Shown: positions 1-9,544 of the stretch, in pieces
Numbering within the stretch: the first letter of the stretch is position 1
Layout: every line of letters begins with the position of its first letter
Assembly: GCA_040507225.1 (NCBI GenBank)
Contig: JBEVVG010000005.1
Location: forward strand, 62,001 to 126,000
Direction of reading: 5' to 3'
Length of the DNA: 64,000 bases
DNA from: Thiodiazotropha sp040507225
GTDB lineage: Bacteria > Pseudomonadota > Gammaproteobacteria > Chromatiales > Chromatiaceae
The notes under the pieces: generated by a model
The model's input: only the letters and a program-made list of their open reading frames with translations
Databases searched by the model: none
What the model was told of the DNA's origin: nothing
Made by a program: the position numbers and the translations under genes

Positions 1-1
1 A

Positions 2-346
2 GTCAGTCAGGCATTGCTGGTGGGATTGATCGGACTGATCCTGTTTGAGCAATGGCAGACGGTCACTGCAACCTATCGCGAGTCTGTGTCGTTCGCTGTT
101 GTGTTTACGTTCTCGGCGTTCATGCTTGGCTGGCTGGTCGGAACACTGCTCGGCGCCGCTGCGGAGGCGAGATATGTTTTATCGATTGAATTCGCGATCC
201 GCAATCTGGGTGCTGCGGCGCTGGTTGCGACGACCACGCTGGGGCGTCCCGAGTTCCTGGCATTTGGTGCACTGTTCGTGGTCATCCAGTTGCCAATGGT
301 GCTGCTTCTGCTGTGGTTAAAGGGGAGGTTCGCCGAGGGAAGTTGA
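2..346 (+). CDS. Bile acid:sodium symporter (BASS/SBF) family transporter, C-terminal part
   Basis: The reading frame is open from the first bases of the window to a stop at 346, so the gene begins upstream and only about the last 114 residues are present. The segment has three or four hydrophobic helices. The stretch 'EFAIRNLGAAALVATTTLG' resembles the conserved late-helix region of BASS/SBF transporters, which move organic anions with sodium across the inner membrane. The substrate cannot be read from sequence. The next gene converges on it from the other strand after about 60 bp. Family assignment rests on one motif plus the hydrophobic pattern. Confidence 0.6.
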   Translation, partial: VSQALLVGLIGLILFEQWQTVTATYRESVSFAVVFTFSAFMLGWLVGTLLGAAAEARYVLSIEFAIRNLGAAALVATTTLGRPEFLAFGALFVVIQLPMVLLLLWLKGRFAEGS

Positions 347-410
347 ACGTACCCATCGGGTTTGTTTACAGGGCCTTTAAACGGGATGAGTCGGATCCGG
401 GTGAAGGGGT

Positions 411-2165
411 CTATTGCGCGAGCACCACACCGGTTCCGGGGTGTAGATAATAGTTCACCTGCGCCGGTGGGATATCGGGTATCCCGCCTGCGTTGACCTG
501 AATCGAATTCCCATCGACCAGAACCTTCCACTTGCCTTTCGGCAGATGAAAATCCGCACCGCTGTTACTGCCATTCAAGAGTACGATCAGCGACTGCCGG
601 TCACGCCGTATCCGGTACCAGACAGGAGGAGGCTTCAGGATGAAGCCGATCGCATTGGTATTGTCACGATGTGGAAAGCCGGTTGGGTAGATCCAGCAGA
701 TATCCCACAATACGGCTTTTTCATAGTGATACCTGAGATGCTTTTTATAGTGAAAATGCGGCAGGGTCTTGCGCAGCAGAATCAACCGTGAGACGGCTGT
801 GGTCAGGTCCTGGTTGGCCCGCAGTTTTCCCCAGTCGATCTGGTTGAGGTCAGGCCGGTTGTAACTGTTGTCGTGACCTTGCTTGCTGTGCATGAGTTCG
901 GAACCTTCGCTCAACATCGGCACACCCTGTGAGGTCAGTACCATCAATATGCCAAGAAATGCGCGTTTCCGGTCATTTCCGACGAAATCGGCGAGACTTT
1001 TTCCGTCATGGCTGGTGAGATAGTTGATACGTTGTTGCGGTCGAACGGCCCAGCCGCCATTCCTGATATGGTTTCCGGTGATCGCCTGTATCAGACGGTC
1101 ACGATTGTGATGATCACCATGCCCCATCAGAAATGTTCTTGCCGGTTCCCGGAAATCATCATTCCATACCGCCCAGCGTGAATGGGCGAACTCATGCGCC
1201 ATGTCCCCTTTACCCCAGAGTGTCCCTCCGAGCGCCCAGGGTTCCGCGATCAGGTAGATGCTTTTCGGCAGGCGCCGGTCAATTTCAAGCATGGTCTGTT
1301 TGTCATGCAGGGCGCCAAGGTCGAATCGAAAGCCGTCAAAGCGATAGTTCTGTACCAGGTGCTGCAGCGTCTGGATGATCATTTCTCGAATGAAGGGATG
1401 CTCGGTATTGACGGTCGGTCCGCAACCGGAGCCATGACAGAAGTCGCCGTTCTCATGTTTGCGGTAGACGATCTCCTTGCCCCACGCCAGTACCCACAAT
1501 TCGGCGCCATGATTGAATACCACATCCAGTATCACGGGGATTCCCTGGCCATGCATCGCATCCACCACCGCCATGACCTCTTTATTGACGTCTATTTCCT
1601 TCAGCGCGTAGCTTTCCCGCATGGCGTGAAACGAGGTCGTGAAGTAACCCCAGTCCTGACCGAGTAAACGGTCGCTGGCATGCAATGGGAGAAATTCCAC
1701 GCAGACATTCATCTGCCTGAGATGTCTGAGAACCTTGGGTGATGTGGCGCCGGGGTAGCGGCCCCGGTGTGACGGATGCGATACCTCTGTGTTCCGGTGT
1801 CGGCTCAATGCGGGCAGATGGGTTTCATAGATCACGATGTCATGCAACGGTGGGGTGACGAAGTCGGAGTTTTTCCAGTCATATCGCAGATCGGAAAAAT
1901 AGGACTTGATCGACTTTTCATCCCGTTTGGTCAGGTGGGCCAGCGGGTCGGCGACACTGAATACCCGTCCGTTTTCAACGACGTTGAAATGATAGCTGTG
2001 ACCGAGCAGATCATCGATCGAATGTGTTGATTCAACGGACCAGTACCCGTTGTTCTCCCTCAACATTGGCTGCGACTCGAACCAACCGTCGACAACCAGG
2101 GTCACTTCATCCGCATCGGGCATATACAAGCGAATGGTCGGAGAATTGCGGCTAAGGCTGACCAT
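411..2165 (-). CDS. Glycoside hydrolase family 13 debranching-type enzyme (GlgX/pullulanase/isoamylase-like)
   Basis: The 584-residue protein has an N-terminal beta-sandwich of the CBM48/E-set kind (about residues 8-90) followed by a GH13 barrel. All four GH13 regions are visible: DVVFNH (I), GFRFDLGA with the Asp nucleophile (II), IAEPW with the Glu acid/base (III) and LTSHDG (IV). Enzymes with this layout hydrolyse alpha-1,6 branches in glycogen or related alpha-glucans. It is shorter than typical GlgX (about 650-700 aa). It has no signal peptide, so it should act in the cytoplasm. No other glycogen genes are in the window. The ATG at 2165 is followed directly by the E-set fold. Exact bond specificity is not readable. 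Confidence 0.85.
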   Translation of the reverse strand: MVSLSRNSPTIRLYMPDADEVTLVVDGWFESQPMLRENNGYWSVESTHSIDDLLGHSYHFNVVENGRVFSVADPLAHLTKRDEKSIKSYFSDLRYDWKNSDFVTPPLHDIVIYETHLPALSRHRNTEVSHPSHRGRYPGATSPKVLRHLRQMNVCVEFLPLHASDRLLGQDWGYFTTSFHAMRESYALKEIDVNKEVMAVVDAMHGQGIPVILDVVFNHGAELWVLAWGKEIVYRKHENGDFCHGSGCGPTVNTEHPFIREMIIQTLQHLVQNYRFDGFRFDLGALHDKQTMLEIDRRLPKSIYLIAEPWALGGTLWGKGDMAHEFAHSRWAVWNDDFREPARTFLMGHGDHHNRDRLIQAITGNHIRNGGWAVRPQQRINYLTSHDGKSLADFVGNDRKRAFLGILMVLTSQGVPMLSEGSELMHSKQGHDNSYNRPDLNQIDWGKLRANQDLTTAVSRLILLRKTLPHFHYKKHLRYHYEKAVLWDICWIYPTGFPHRDNTNAIGFILKPPPVWYRIRRDRQSLIVLLNGSNSGADFHLPKGKWKVLVDGNSIQVNAGGIPDIPPAQVNYYLHPGTGVVLAQ

Positions 2166-2598
2166 TGTTAACCCAGTAATTTTGCATTGATTTTATGCTG
2201 TCTCGAGAATTGGCGGAAATGGCGCTAGATTTCGTGAGCGCGAGTTAGACATACAATAATCACGCCAGTTTGCGCTCCCTGAGAAGGCGAAGAACCGTGA
2301 ATGTTTCGACCCGGCGGGTTGCCGCGCTTGGCTGACGTTTCACGGTTAGTTATCAATCAAGAAGTAAGCAGACCAACAGGCGATATTGACAAATATTCTG
2401 CACCAAACTGGAGCGATACCAGGTGTGCCGCTTCCTGAGGGTGCGCTGAAATTCTACCTGAGGGTAATAAAAGCTTTCCACTCCTCATGTCGGGGCTCAG
2501 TCCAGATCCTTGGGCGGGGAAGGGCGTTCACATCGGTTAAGGGGGGGTGATGTCCGCGCACGGGCGGCGCAACGTCATTTGAGCGATCCCGGGGGGAT
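2166..2598. other. Intergenic region with a long-loop inverted repeat
   Basis: These 433 bp lie upstream of the GH13 gene and downstream of the 185-aa gene, both on the minus strand, so the GH13 promoter should be here. I found no convincing small gene. The only structure I can support is a perfect 9-bp inverted repeat, AACCGTGAA at 2293-2301 and TTCACGGTT at 2339-2347, with a GC-rich 37-nt loop. Its role is unknown. Confidence 0.4.
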
Positions 2599-3156
2599 TC
2601 AATCCGTGCGCCCGGGAGGGTTCATGAATTGCTCCCAGAACCGGCTCCAGAAGCCCCGCTGGTCTTCGAGACGCTGTAGACGTTCATCCATTGTCTGCAG
2701 CATCCGCATAAGTTCGGCATTGTCCGGCCGTTGAACGTTTGCGTCGATTTGAGAACTCTCGCATACGAACCGATCCAGCCAGGCCAGGGGTTCCAGGCCG
2801 GCTGTGTTGGCGGCGTTCAGAATGATTTCCCTCGCCTCGGGGGACAATCCGTCAAACAGCGCAACGGGTTTGGCTGCGGCAGGTTTTTTTCGGCTTCGCC
2901 TGGGTGGGGGCGTATGCTTTCGGGTGTTGTCAGTCTCGCTGGGTTCGCCTTTCAGCGCCGGATGCAGGGAGACCTCGTCCTTCAGCTTAATAGGCTTTTG
3001 CGGTACCGATGAATAGTCTCGGGAAAGGCCTTTCGGGGCCTGCTCCTTGTGTCTGTCGGAGTGATCGGTCTGGGATTTGTTCGACATGGGGGTCAGCGGG
3101 TCGAAATCGTTGCCTGAGTCCTGTGAGTTTAGCCGATCTGCCAAGGTCTGCACCAT
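2599..3156 (-). CDS. Hypothetical protein with basic Pro/Lys linker and C-terminal coiled coil
   Basis: I do not recognise a family. The 185-residue protein has a polar, probably disordered first half ending in a basic Pro/Lys/Arg-rich stretch (about residues 79-96). A compact helical part (about 100-135) follows, starting LFDGLSPEAREIILNAA. Next comes a short coiled coil (about 145-168, MRMLQTMDERLQRLEDQ) and an aromatic tail, RGFWSRFWEQF. There is no signal peptide or membrane helix. The start at 3156 is the first ATG; a second possible start is at 3087, and neither has a strong ribosome binding site. Confidence is for the gene being real. Confidence 0.55.
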   Translation of the reverse strand: MVQTLADRLNSQDSGNDFDPLTPMSNKSQTDHSDRHKEQAPKGLSRDYSSVPQKPIKLKDEVSLHPALKGEPSETDNTRKHTPPPRRSRKKPAAAKPVALFDGLSPEAREIILNAANTAGLEPLAWLDRFVCESSQIDANVQRPDNAELMRMLQTMDERLQRLEDQRGFWSRFWEQFMNPPGRTD

Positions 3157-3318
3157 AGGCTACGCCTGCCGATCAGCTGAAACAGAGAATCCTGCTTGGT
3201 TGACATGCGCGGAAACTGAATGCCCGGAAGACGCTTCATTCCCCGAGTGTCGGCTGTGGAGGCGCATGGGTCGGGGCGTAGCCCGAGATTCGCGAATCGG
3301 AGGGACTGAAGGTCCAGA

Positions 3319-6300
3319 TCACGTGGCGGATCTGGGGATCGGTTGCTGGCTCAATTGGTGCCAATCCAATTCGTTGAGCCATGACTCAGCCCAGGTGACA
3401 ACCTCGTTGGCATGCATCGGCCGTGCAATACCATAACCCTGTGCGTAATGACATCCGAGCCTGAGCAATTCCCGGCCATGGTTGAGGCTCTCAACACCTT
3501 CCGCCACCACCGGCCGGCTCAGTGCATCGGCAAGTCGAATCACCCCCTCTACGATGTCGTGGTCACCCGGATCATTCAGCATGTCCCGAACAAACCCCTG
3601 GTCGACCTTGACAATGCTGATGGGCAGGCGATGAAAATAAGTCAGCGACGAGTAACCGGTGCCGAAGTCGTCCAGGGAGAAGTGGATTCCCAGTTCTCTG
3701 CAATCACTCATCACCCTGGACACATGTTCGATATCCTCGAAGGAGGCGGTTTCCAGGACCTCCAACTCGATCTGGCCGGGGCTGATTTCGGGAAACTGCG
3801 CCAACAGATCTGCGAGGAAGCGGCTGAACCCCCCCTGTTGAACGCTCTGTGGACTCAAGTTGATACTGACCGGCAGAATCTGGCCCTGGGCGCGCCACGC
3901 CATGTGCTGTCGTAATGCGGTTTCCAGTACCCAGGCGTCGAGCGCGATCTCAAGCGGGTTGCCTCGGATCAAAGGCAGAAATTCGCCTGGACTGACCAGG
4001 CCCCGATGCGGGTGGTTCCAGCGCACCAGGGCCTCCACGCTGCATACCTCTGCGTTTCCGAGATCGATCCTGGGCTGGTAGAACAACTCCAGTTGAGACT
4101 CGTCGAGAGACCTCTGGAACTCCTTGATCGCCTGTCGGTGCTGGTGGACCTGGAGGTCCTGAATCGGGTCATAATGGCGGTAAGTGTTTTTCCCTTCGCG
4201 TTTCGCGGCGTACATGGCCTGGTCGGCATGGCGGATCAGGGTATCCGGGTCTGATTCGTCGAGCGGGTAAATGGCGATACCCACGCTGGTTGAAATATTG
4301 ATCACGTGATTATCGATATGAAATGGCTGGGCAATCGAATCGAGCAGGCGTTGGACGATCTGCTCTCCCTGGTAGAGCGTCGTGAGTTCAGTGAGCAGAA
4401 GCACGAATTCATCGCCACCCAGTCTCGCGAGGGTGTCACCCTGACGCAGATCCTCGAGCAGACGATGGGCAACCAGAACCAGCATGCGATCCCCGATCTC
4501 ATGTCCGTATTCGTCATTGATGGGTTTGAATCCATCCAGGTCGAGATAACAGATCGCCAATATTCTTTCTGCGCGGTCGGTGTGTGCGATGGCCTGTTTG
4601 AGGCGGTCGGCAAGCAACTCGCGGTTGGGCAGACCTGTGAGCACATCGTTGTACGCCATGTACTTGATTCTGCGTTCGGCTTCCTTGCGCTCGCTGATAT
4701 CGCGCAGGAAGGAGAATACCCGACCACCATACAGCGAGGAGTAACTGGCCGACACCTCGACGGGCCACAGTGAACCGTCCTTGCGTCGGTGCCGGGTCTC
4801 GAAAATAGCAGCACCGGTTGTGAGTATGTGATGCATCCGCTGGTCGATTTCGTTCTGTTTCAGATCAGCATCCAACTGATTGATGCGCATGCCAAGCAAC
4901 TCTTCGGGACTGTAACCCGACATGTCGGAGTAGGCTTGATTGACCTCGATCAGGCGTCCTTCGGTATCGACCAGACAAAAACCATCCGAGGTGGTGGAAA
5001 GCACTGCCTGGTAACGTTCCCCGCTCTCTTGAATGTGCTGCTGCGCAGCCTTGCGTTCTGTGATGTCGCGTGCGATCGCGATGAAATAGTCTCCATCTTC
5101 TTCGTGGGTGAAATGGGCGTTGATCTCGACCGGTATCCGATGACCATCCCGGTGAATATGCTCACTCTCGAATGCAGTGCCCTGCTGTTCGGCGAGTAGC
5201 GGTTGTAGTTGCAGCCAGGTCTCCTGGTCTTGGATTCTTGGAATGAAATCCCACAAATGCATCTCCTTGAGTTCCTGCATGCTGTATCCCAGAGCCTTGG
5301 ATGCGGTAGTGTTGGTATCGATCACTCTGGCATCGGCTGCGCGTATCACGAAGATGCTGTCGGAAGAATGGTTGAGCAGTTCGTTGAAACGCCGGATCTG
5401 AACCTCGGCCAGCATGCGCCGGGTAATGTCATGGGCAATCCCCAAAACACCGATGACCTTGCCCTGCTTGTCATACATCGGTGTCTTGGTCGTTTCCATG
5501 AGTGCCTTGTGCCCGTCGCTGGCAAAGGTCAACCATTCCTCGTTTGTGTTGGGTTCACCCTTGGCGATGGCCTTGAGGTCATGATCTCTGAAAAACTGGG
5601 CGATCTCCGCTGACACGAAATCCCAGTCATTCTTGCCGATGATCTCCTGCTCACTGGCGCCATAGAGTTTTTCGAATGCCGGATTACAGGCCAGGTATTT
5701 ACCCTCAGGGTCTTTCAGCCACACCAGGTCCGGCAGGGTCTCAATCAGGGTGCTCAGGAAACCCCGTTCCTTCTCCAGGGCCTCCAGAGCCCGATGTATT
5801 TCGTTTTCCGCGCGGACCTGTTCCGTGATGTCACGGGCCACTGCAACCACCGTCAACACCCGGCCATTTTCCACCCGGCTGGGAGCCAGGTGCCAGGTCA
5901 TGAATGCCGTCTGTCCGTCCGGTTTTTGAAGCTCGAACCGGGTTTCGTATGACTTGCCGTGGAGAAAGGGTTGCTGGATGGCATTCTCGAAGAATTCGCA
6001 CATTTTGGGGGGGAACCCCAGTTCGAGGTGCGTCTTGCCGATGAATTCAGCCGCGGGTATGCCGACGTAGCCAAACACATTCTCGGATGTGAACAGGTGT
6101 CTGCCCTGTTCATCGAAATGCATGATCACCTGGGGCAGGGCCCGTATCAGGCTCTCCTGCTCCTGGTGCTTGCGGTGCAACTCGGCTTCGAATCTCCGGT
6201 GATCCGTAATATCACTGAAAATTGTCGCAAAACGGTTGTTGCCGGGTGAAAAAACCGAAATCGAGAAGGTCTTTTCCAGCGGTGCGTATTCGGTTTCGAA

Positions 6301-6579
6301 ATGATAGGGTTCTGCCCCAGTGGCTACGCGGTGGTAGAGCTCCAGGTAGGGCGGGGGTGATTGAGCATAAATCTCGCTGGCGGGTTTTCCCTCGATGGCC
6401 GATCTGTCCAGGCCGAGCATCCGGCAAAAAGCCGGATTGACATTGAGGACCCGGTAATCAACGGGCTGGCTGTGATCATCAAACACCAGTTCATGAATCG
6501 CCACCCCTTCACTCATGGTGCTGAATAGCGCATCCAGATGCTCGAGAGCCAATCTTGGTTGTGTGCTGTCGGTGGTCAT
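3319..6579 (-). CDS. Multi-PAS GGDEF-EAL c-di-GMP protein
   Basis: This 1086-residue soluble protein has five consecutive PAS domains (about residues 10-130, 140-255, 270-385, 395-510, 520-635), then GGDEF (about 645-805) and EAL (about 825-1065). The cyclase site is an intact GGDEF, preceded by an RQGD inhibitory I-site at the canonical five-residue spacing. The phosphodiesterase half keeps EALVR, NLSPQ, ELEVLET, DDFGTGYSS and KVDQ, so both activities are plausible. There is no transmembrane segment, so signals should be cytoplasmic (redox, oxygen or small ligands are usual for PAS). It is transcribed alone, away from the SulP gene. Which activity dominates cannot be read. Confidence 0.93.
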   Translation of the reverse strand: MTTDSTQPRLALEHLDALFSTMSEGVAIHELVFDDHSQPVDYRVLNVNPAFCRMLGLDRSAIEGKPASEIYAQSPPPYLELYHRVATGAEPYHFETEYAPLEKTFSISVFSPGNNRFATIFSDITDHRRFEAELHRKHQEQESLIRALPQVIMHFDEQGRHLFTSENVFGYVGIPAAEFIGKTHLELGFPPKMCEFFENAIQQPFLHGKSYETRFELQKPDGQTAFMTWHLAPSRVENGRVLTVVAVARDITEQVRAENEIHRALEALEKERGFLSTLIETLPDLVWLKDPEGKYLACNPAFEKLYGASEQEIIGKNDWDFVSAEIAQFFRDHDLKAIAKGEPNTNEEWLTFASDGHKALMETTKTPMYDKQGKVIGVLGIAHDITRRMLAEVQIRRFNELLNHSSDSIFVIRAADARVIDTNTTASKALGYSMQELKEMHLWDFIPRIQDQETWLQLQPLLAEQQGTAFESEHIHRDGHRIPVEINAHFTHEEDGDYFIAIARDITERKAAQQHIQESGERYQAVLSTTSDGFCLVDTEGRLIEVNQAYSDMSGYSPEELLGMRINQLDADLKQNEIDQRMHHILTTGAAIFETRHRRKDGSLWPVEVSASYSSLYGGRVFSFLRDISERKEAERRIKYMAYNDVLTGLPNRELLADRLKQAIAHTDRAERILAICYLDLDGFKPINDEYGHEIGDRMLVLVAHRLLEDLRQGDTLARLGGDEFVLLLTELTTLYQGEQIVQRLLDSIAQPFHIDNHVINISTSVGIAIYPLDESDPDTLIRHADQAMYAAKREGKNTYRHYDPIQDLQVHQHRQAIKEFQRSLDESQLELFYQPRIDLGNAEVCSVEALVRWNHPHRGLVSPGEFLPLIRGNPLEIALDAWVLETALRQHMAWRAQGQILPVSINLSPQSVQQGGFSRFLADLLAQFPEISPGQIELEVLETASFEDIEHVSRVMSDCRELGIHFSLDDFGTGYSSLTYFHRLPISIVKVDQGFVRDMLNDPGDHDIVEGVIRLADALSRPVVAEGVESLNHGRELLRLGCHYAQGYGIARPMHANEVVTWAESWLNELDWHQLSQQPIPRSAT

Positions 6580-7105
6580 CTTTTTATCAGTGATCTGTTC
6601 TGAACAGCGGGTGATTTTCGAGCGTCGGACAGACCTGGAATACAGCCAGCCGGTTTGACCATAAATGGAATTATACCAAGTAATCCGGCATGGGGGAGGA
6701 GGTTAATTCCGCTGAGCGGCAATTCTGCCTGATGACTTGATGGCTGACCGTAAGCGGATCCCTGTTGCTGCGGGTCGCTGGATTTCGGGTCCCTGTGGCC
6801 TGGCGGTGGACTTCCCGAATCCGCGCTGCGGATGATTGTGTGCCGGGGGTAGCGTTTCACACCTGATCCATTGAGATTTACCTATCCCAGGCGAGAAAAC
6901 TATCGATTGGACCTCGCTGCGCGGCCTGATTAGTCTGATCTGCAAACAATCAGAGACTCAATCCGTGGTGGACATGACCGCAACAGCCCTGCACATCTGT
7001 GTCGTCAGTGACGGTAGAAAAATCCGGTTTCAGCGGCAGCGCCTGGTCGCTCTCCAGGTGCAGGACAGTCTGGGATTCGTGGTTTAGACCGGGAGCGTTC
7101 AGCAT
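6580..7105. other. Divergent promoter region between the GGDEF-EAL and SulP genes
   Basis: This 526-bp region separates two divergent genes and should hold both promoters. A perfect 13-nt palindrome, CTGTTC-T-GAACAG, lies at 6595-6607, only 16-28 nt upstream of the GGDEF-EAL start codon. It could be an operator or could form a hairpin in the leader. A 37-codon open frame at 6974-7087 lacks a good ribosome binding site and any recognisable features, so I do not call it. No other structure is clear. Confidence 0.4.
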
Positions 7106-9244
7106 ATGCCATCAGTGTTACAGACCTGGCTTCCGTTTTTGCGCTGGTTTCCGATGAGCCGCGAGGGTATGCGAAGCGACCTGCTGGCCGGCATCACGGT
7201 TGCGCTGGTGCTGGTGCCGCAAAGCATGGCGTATGCCCAACTGGCCGGTTTGCCCGTGGTCTATGGTCTGTATGCCTCCTTCGTGCCGGTGATCGTGGCC
7301 TCCCTGTGGGGATCCTCCAGTCAGCTGCATACGGGGCCCGTGGCGATGTTGTCGCTGATGTCGGCGGCTGCCCTGATCCCCCTGGCAAGCCCGGGCAGCG
7401 AACACTTCATCGCCCTCTCGATCATGCTGGCACTCATGGTCGGTGTGCTGCGTCTAGGGCTTGGGTTGTTCCGTCTGGGGGCCATCGTCAATCTGTTATC
7501 GAGCCCGGTGATCGTGGGCTTTACCAACGCGGCGGCACTGATCATCGGCCTGTCGCAACTGAGCAAGGTCATCGGGGTGCCGTTCCCCCGTACCGACTCC
7601 TACCTGGCGGACCTGTGGCGTGTGCTGAGCCAGATCACGGAACTTCACCTGGCCACCCTGATGTTCGCCTTGGGCACCTGGGGTGTGATCATACTGCTGA
7701 AGCGTAAGCGCCCGTCGTTACCGGGAGTGCTGATCGCGGTAGTCATTGCAACGTTACTCAGTGCGATGACCGGTTATGAGGAGAAACTGCGGGTATCGAC
7801 GACGCAGATTCAGGACAAACAGATGGTCCTGGAGATTGCTCGATACGACGCGGTACAAGACCGGATTGCGGACTTGACGGATGACATCGCGGAGTTCACC
7901 CGGCAGGCGGAAGAATTGGAAAACCAGGGTGGCATGGCGCGTATCGAGGCGGCGGCTAAGCTGCGCGCCAGTACGCTGGTGCTGAACAAGCAGTTACAGC
8001 GTCTCAAGGCTGAGAACACCCGGCGCCAGGTCGCCCTGCATGCCATGACTCTGGAGGGGGTTGAGATCGGCGACAGTCAAGTATGGATGTACCCCGGGGA
8101 GACACGCCCCGCAGGTTTGGATGGGGATGGCAAGGCATGGCGTTTCAGCGATGTCGAGGCCGAGAAGGTGGTGCTCTCAGCCGGCGGGGCCGTGGTGGGC
8201 AGTATTCCGGAGGGTCTGCCCAGCTTCCAGGTTCCCGAGATCGAATGGAGCCTGATGCTCGCGTTACTGCCGGCGGCCTTGGTAATGGCACTGATCGGTT
8301 TTATGGAAGCCACCTCAATATCCAAGGCGATTGCCACCAGCACCGGAGAACGGGTGGATACCAGCAAGGAACTGATCGGACAGGGCTTGGCGAATATTGC
8401 GGGAAGTTTCTTTGGCTCTTACACGGTGAGTGGATCGTTTTCACGTTCGGCGGTGGCGGCCCGCAGCGGAGCGACAACGGGCCTGTACGCGATCGTCAGT
8501 GCAATTGCGGTGGTACTCGTACTGCTGTTTTTCACCGCTTACCTGTACCACCTGCCACAGGCGGTGCTGGCTGTGATCGTAATGATGGCCGTATTCAGTC
8601 TGATTCGGATTCAGCCTCTGCTGCAGGCGTGGAAAGTTGATCGGGTGAGTGCCTTGATCGGTATCATCACCTTCGTGGCAACATTGCTGATGGCGCCATC
8701 CATCGCGAACGGAATCCTCCTGGGCGTGGCCTTGACGGTCCTCCATTACCTGATTCGCGTGATGAAGCCCAGGGCAGAGATTGTCTCGCGCAAAAGAGAC
8801 GGTACCTTGGGAGGGATTCGTGCCCATAACCTTCAGCCACTGAGTCATAACTTCGTGCCTGTCAGATTTGACGGCTCACTCAGCTTCATCAATGTCGCCT
8901 ACTTCGAGGACATCATCCTGGAGGCGAACAGCCAATTTCCAAAAGCCAGGGCAATACTGGTGGTGGCCAGCGGTATCAACGAAATTGATGCTTCGGGTGA
9001 GGAAAAAGTCCGCGAAATCGCTGAACGGCTGGGTAAGGTGGGGGTAAAACTCATGTTCAGCGGATTGAAACACCAGGTCATGCAGGTTTTCATCAGCAGC
9101 GGCCTGGTTGATGTGCTCGGAGATGATGCGTTCTTTACTGACAAGCAGACAGCATTGCAGTCACTGAGCAAGTCTTATGGGGTACTCTCAGAAGATCCGT
9201 CGTCCGATAACAGGGGTGAGCGGCAGGTGCTCAGCCCGATATGA
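7106..9244 (+). CDS. SulP family inorganic anion transporter with STAS domain and an inserted coiled-coil segment
   Basis: The 712-residue protein starts with the SulP signature region (DLLAGITVALVLVPQSMAYA at about 25-44) and has the usual multi-helix membrane core. It ends in a cytoplasmic STAS domain (about 575-690) containing NEIDASGEE, matching the conserved D-x-S-G loop. SulP proteins carry sulfate, bicarbonate or other anions. Between membrane segments, at about residues 225-368, lies an extra hydrophilic stretch with heptad-like helices (ADLTDDIAEFTRQAEELE and following) not found in the compact SulP core. The protein is about 140 residues longer than the common 550-570 aa forms. The substrate is unknown. 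An MscS gene follows after 300 bp. Confidence 0.9.
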   Translation: MPSVLQTWLPFLRWFPMSREGMRSDLLAGITVALVLVPQSMAYAQLAGLPVVYGLYASFVPVIVASLWGSSSQLHTGPVAMLSLMSAAALIPLASPGSEHFIALSIMLALMVGVLRLGLGLFRLGAIVNLLSSPVIVGFTNAAALIIGLSQLSKVIGVPFPRTDSYLADLWRVLSQITELHLATLMFALGTWGVIILLKRKRPSLPGVLIAVVIATLLSAMTGYEEKLRVSTTQIQDKQMVLEIARYDAVQDRIADLTDDIAEFTRQAEELENQGGMARIEAAAKLRASTLVLNKQLQRLKAENTRRQVALHAMTLEGVEIGDSQVWMYPGETRPAGLDGDGKAWRFSDVEAEKVVLSAGGAVVGSIPEGLPSFQVPEIEWSLMLALLPAALVMALIGFMEATSISKAIATSTGERVDTSKELIGQGLANIAGSFFGSYTVSGSFSRSAVAARSGATTGLYAIVSAIAVVLVLLFFTAYLYHLPQAVLAVIVMMAVFSLIRIQPLLQAWKVDRVSALIGIITFVATLLMAPSIANGILLGVALTVLHYLIRVMKPRAEIVSRKRDGTLGGIRAHNLQPLSHNFVPVRFDGSLSFINVAYFEDIILEANSQFPKARAILVVASGINEIDASGEEKVREIAERLGKVGVKLMFSGLKHQVMQVFISSGLVDVLGDDAFFTDKQTALQSLSKSYGVLSEDPSSDNRGERQVLSPI

Positions 9245-9284
9245 GCGCTCTTGAGCGTTGATTATGCGGTGTGTCCGAGACCAA

Positions 9285-9316
9285 CCGGGCGCCCTCAGTC
9301 TCCCTTTGGGGCCCGG
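9285..9316 (+). terminator. Possible hairpin downstream of the SulP gene
   Basis: CCGGGCGCCC at 9285-9294 can pair, with one mismatch, with GGGGCCCGG at 9308-9316. It lies about 40 nt after the SulP stop. No T-run follows, so a factor-independent terminator is not assured. Apart from this hairpin, the 300 bp between the SulP stop and the next start show no gene. Confidence 0.35.
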
Positions 9317-9544
9317 ATCAGCAGACCGGGCTGCCCTGCAAATCCATGCACGCCTTTCGCCTGGGTTATTCGGGGCTGGAAAAGCCCTGCAACCTGTATT
9401 GAAATAGGACTGCACTTGTAGGGCATCCTAGTCTGAAAATCGGGCGGAACTGCAGCGTCGTGACCTGACAGTGTTCAGTATCTGCGCCGATATCCGTCTT
9501 GTTTCCCATAGCCAAAAATATAGTTGAAACAACGAGTAGTTATC

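Noticed and set aside
6595..6607. LexA (SOS) box
   Set aside because: CTGT and ACAG are separated by five bases instead of the eight of the gammaproteobacterial consensus.
6974..7087. 37-codon ATG frame upstream of the SulP gene
   Set aside because: No good ribosome binding site, no membrane or signal features, and it ends within 20 nt of the SulP start; a chance frame is more likely.
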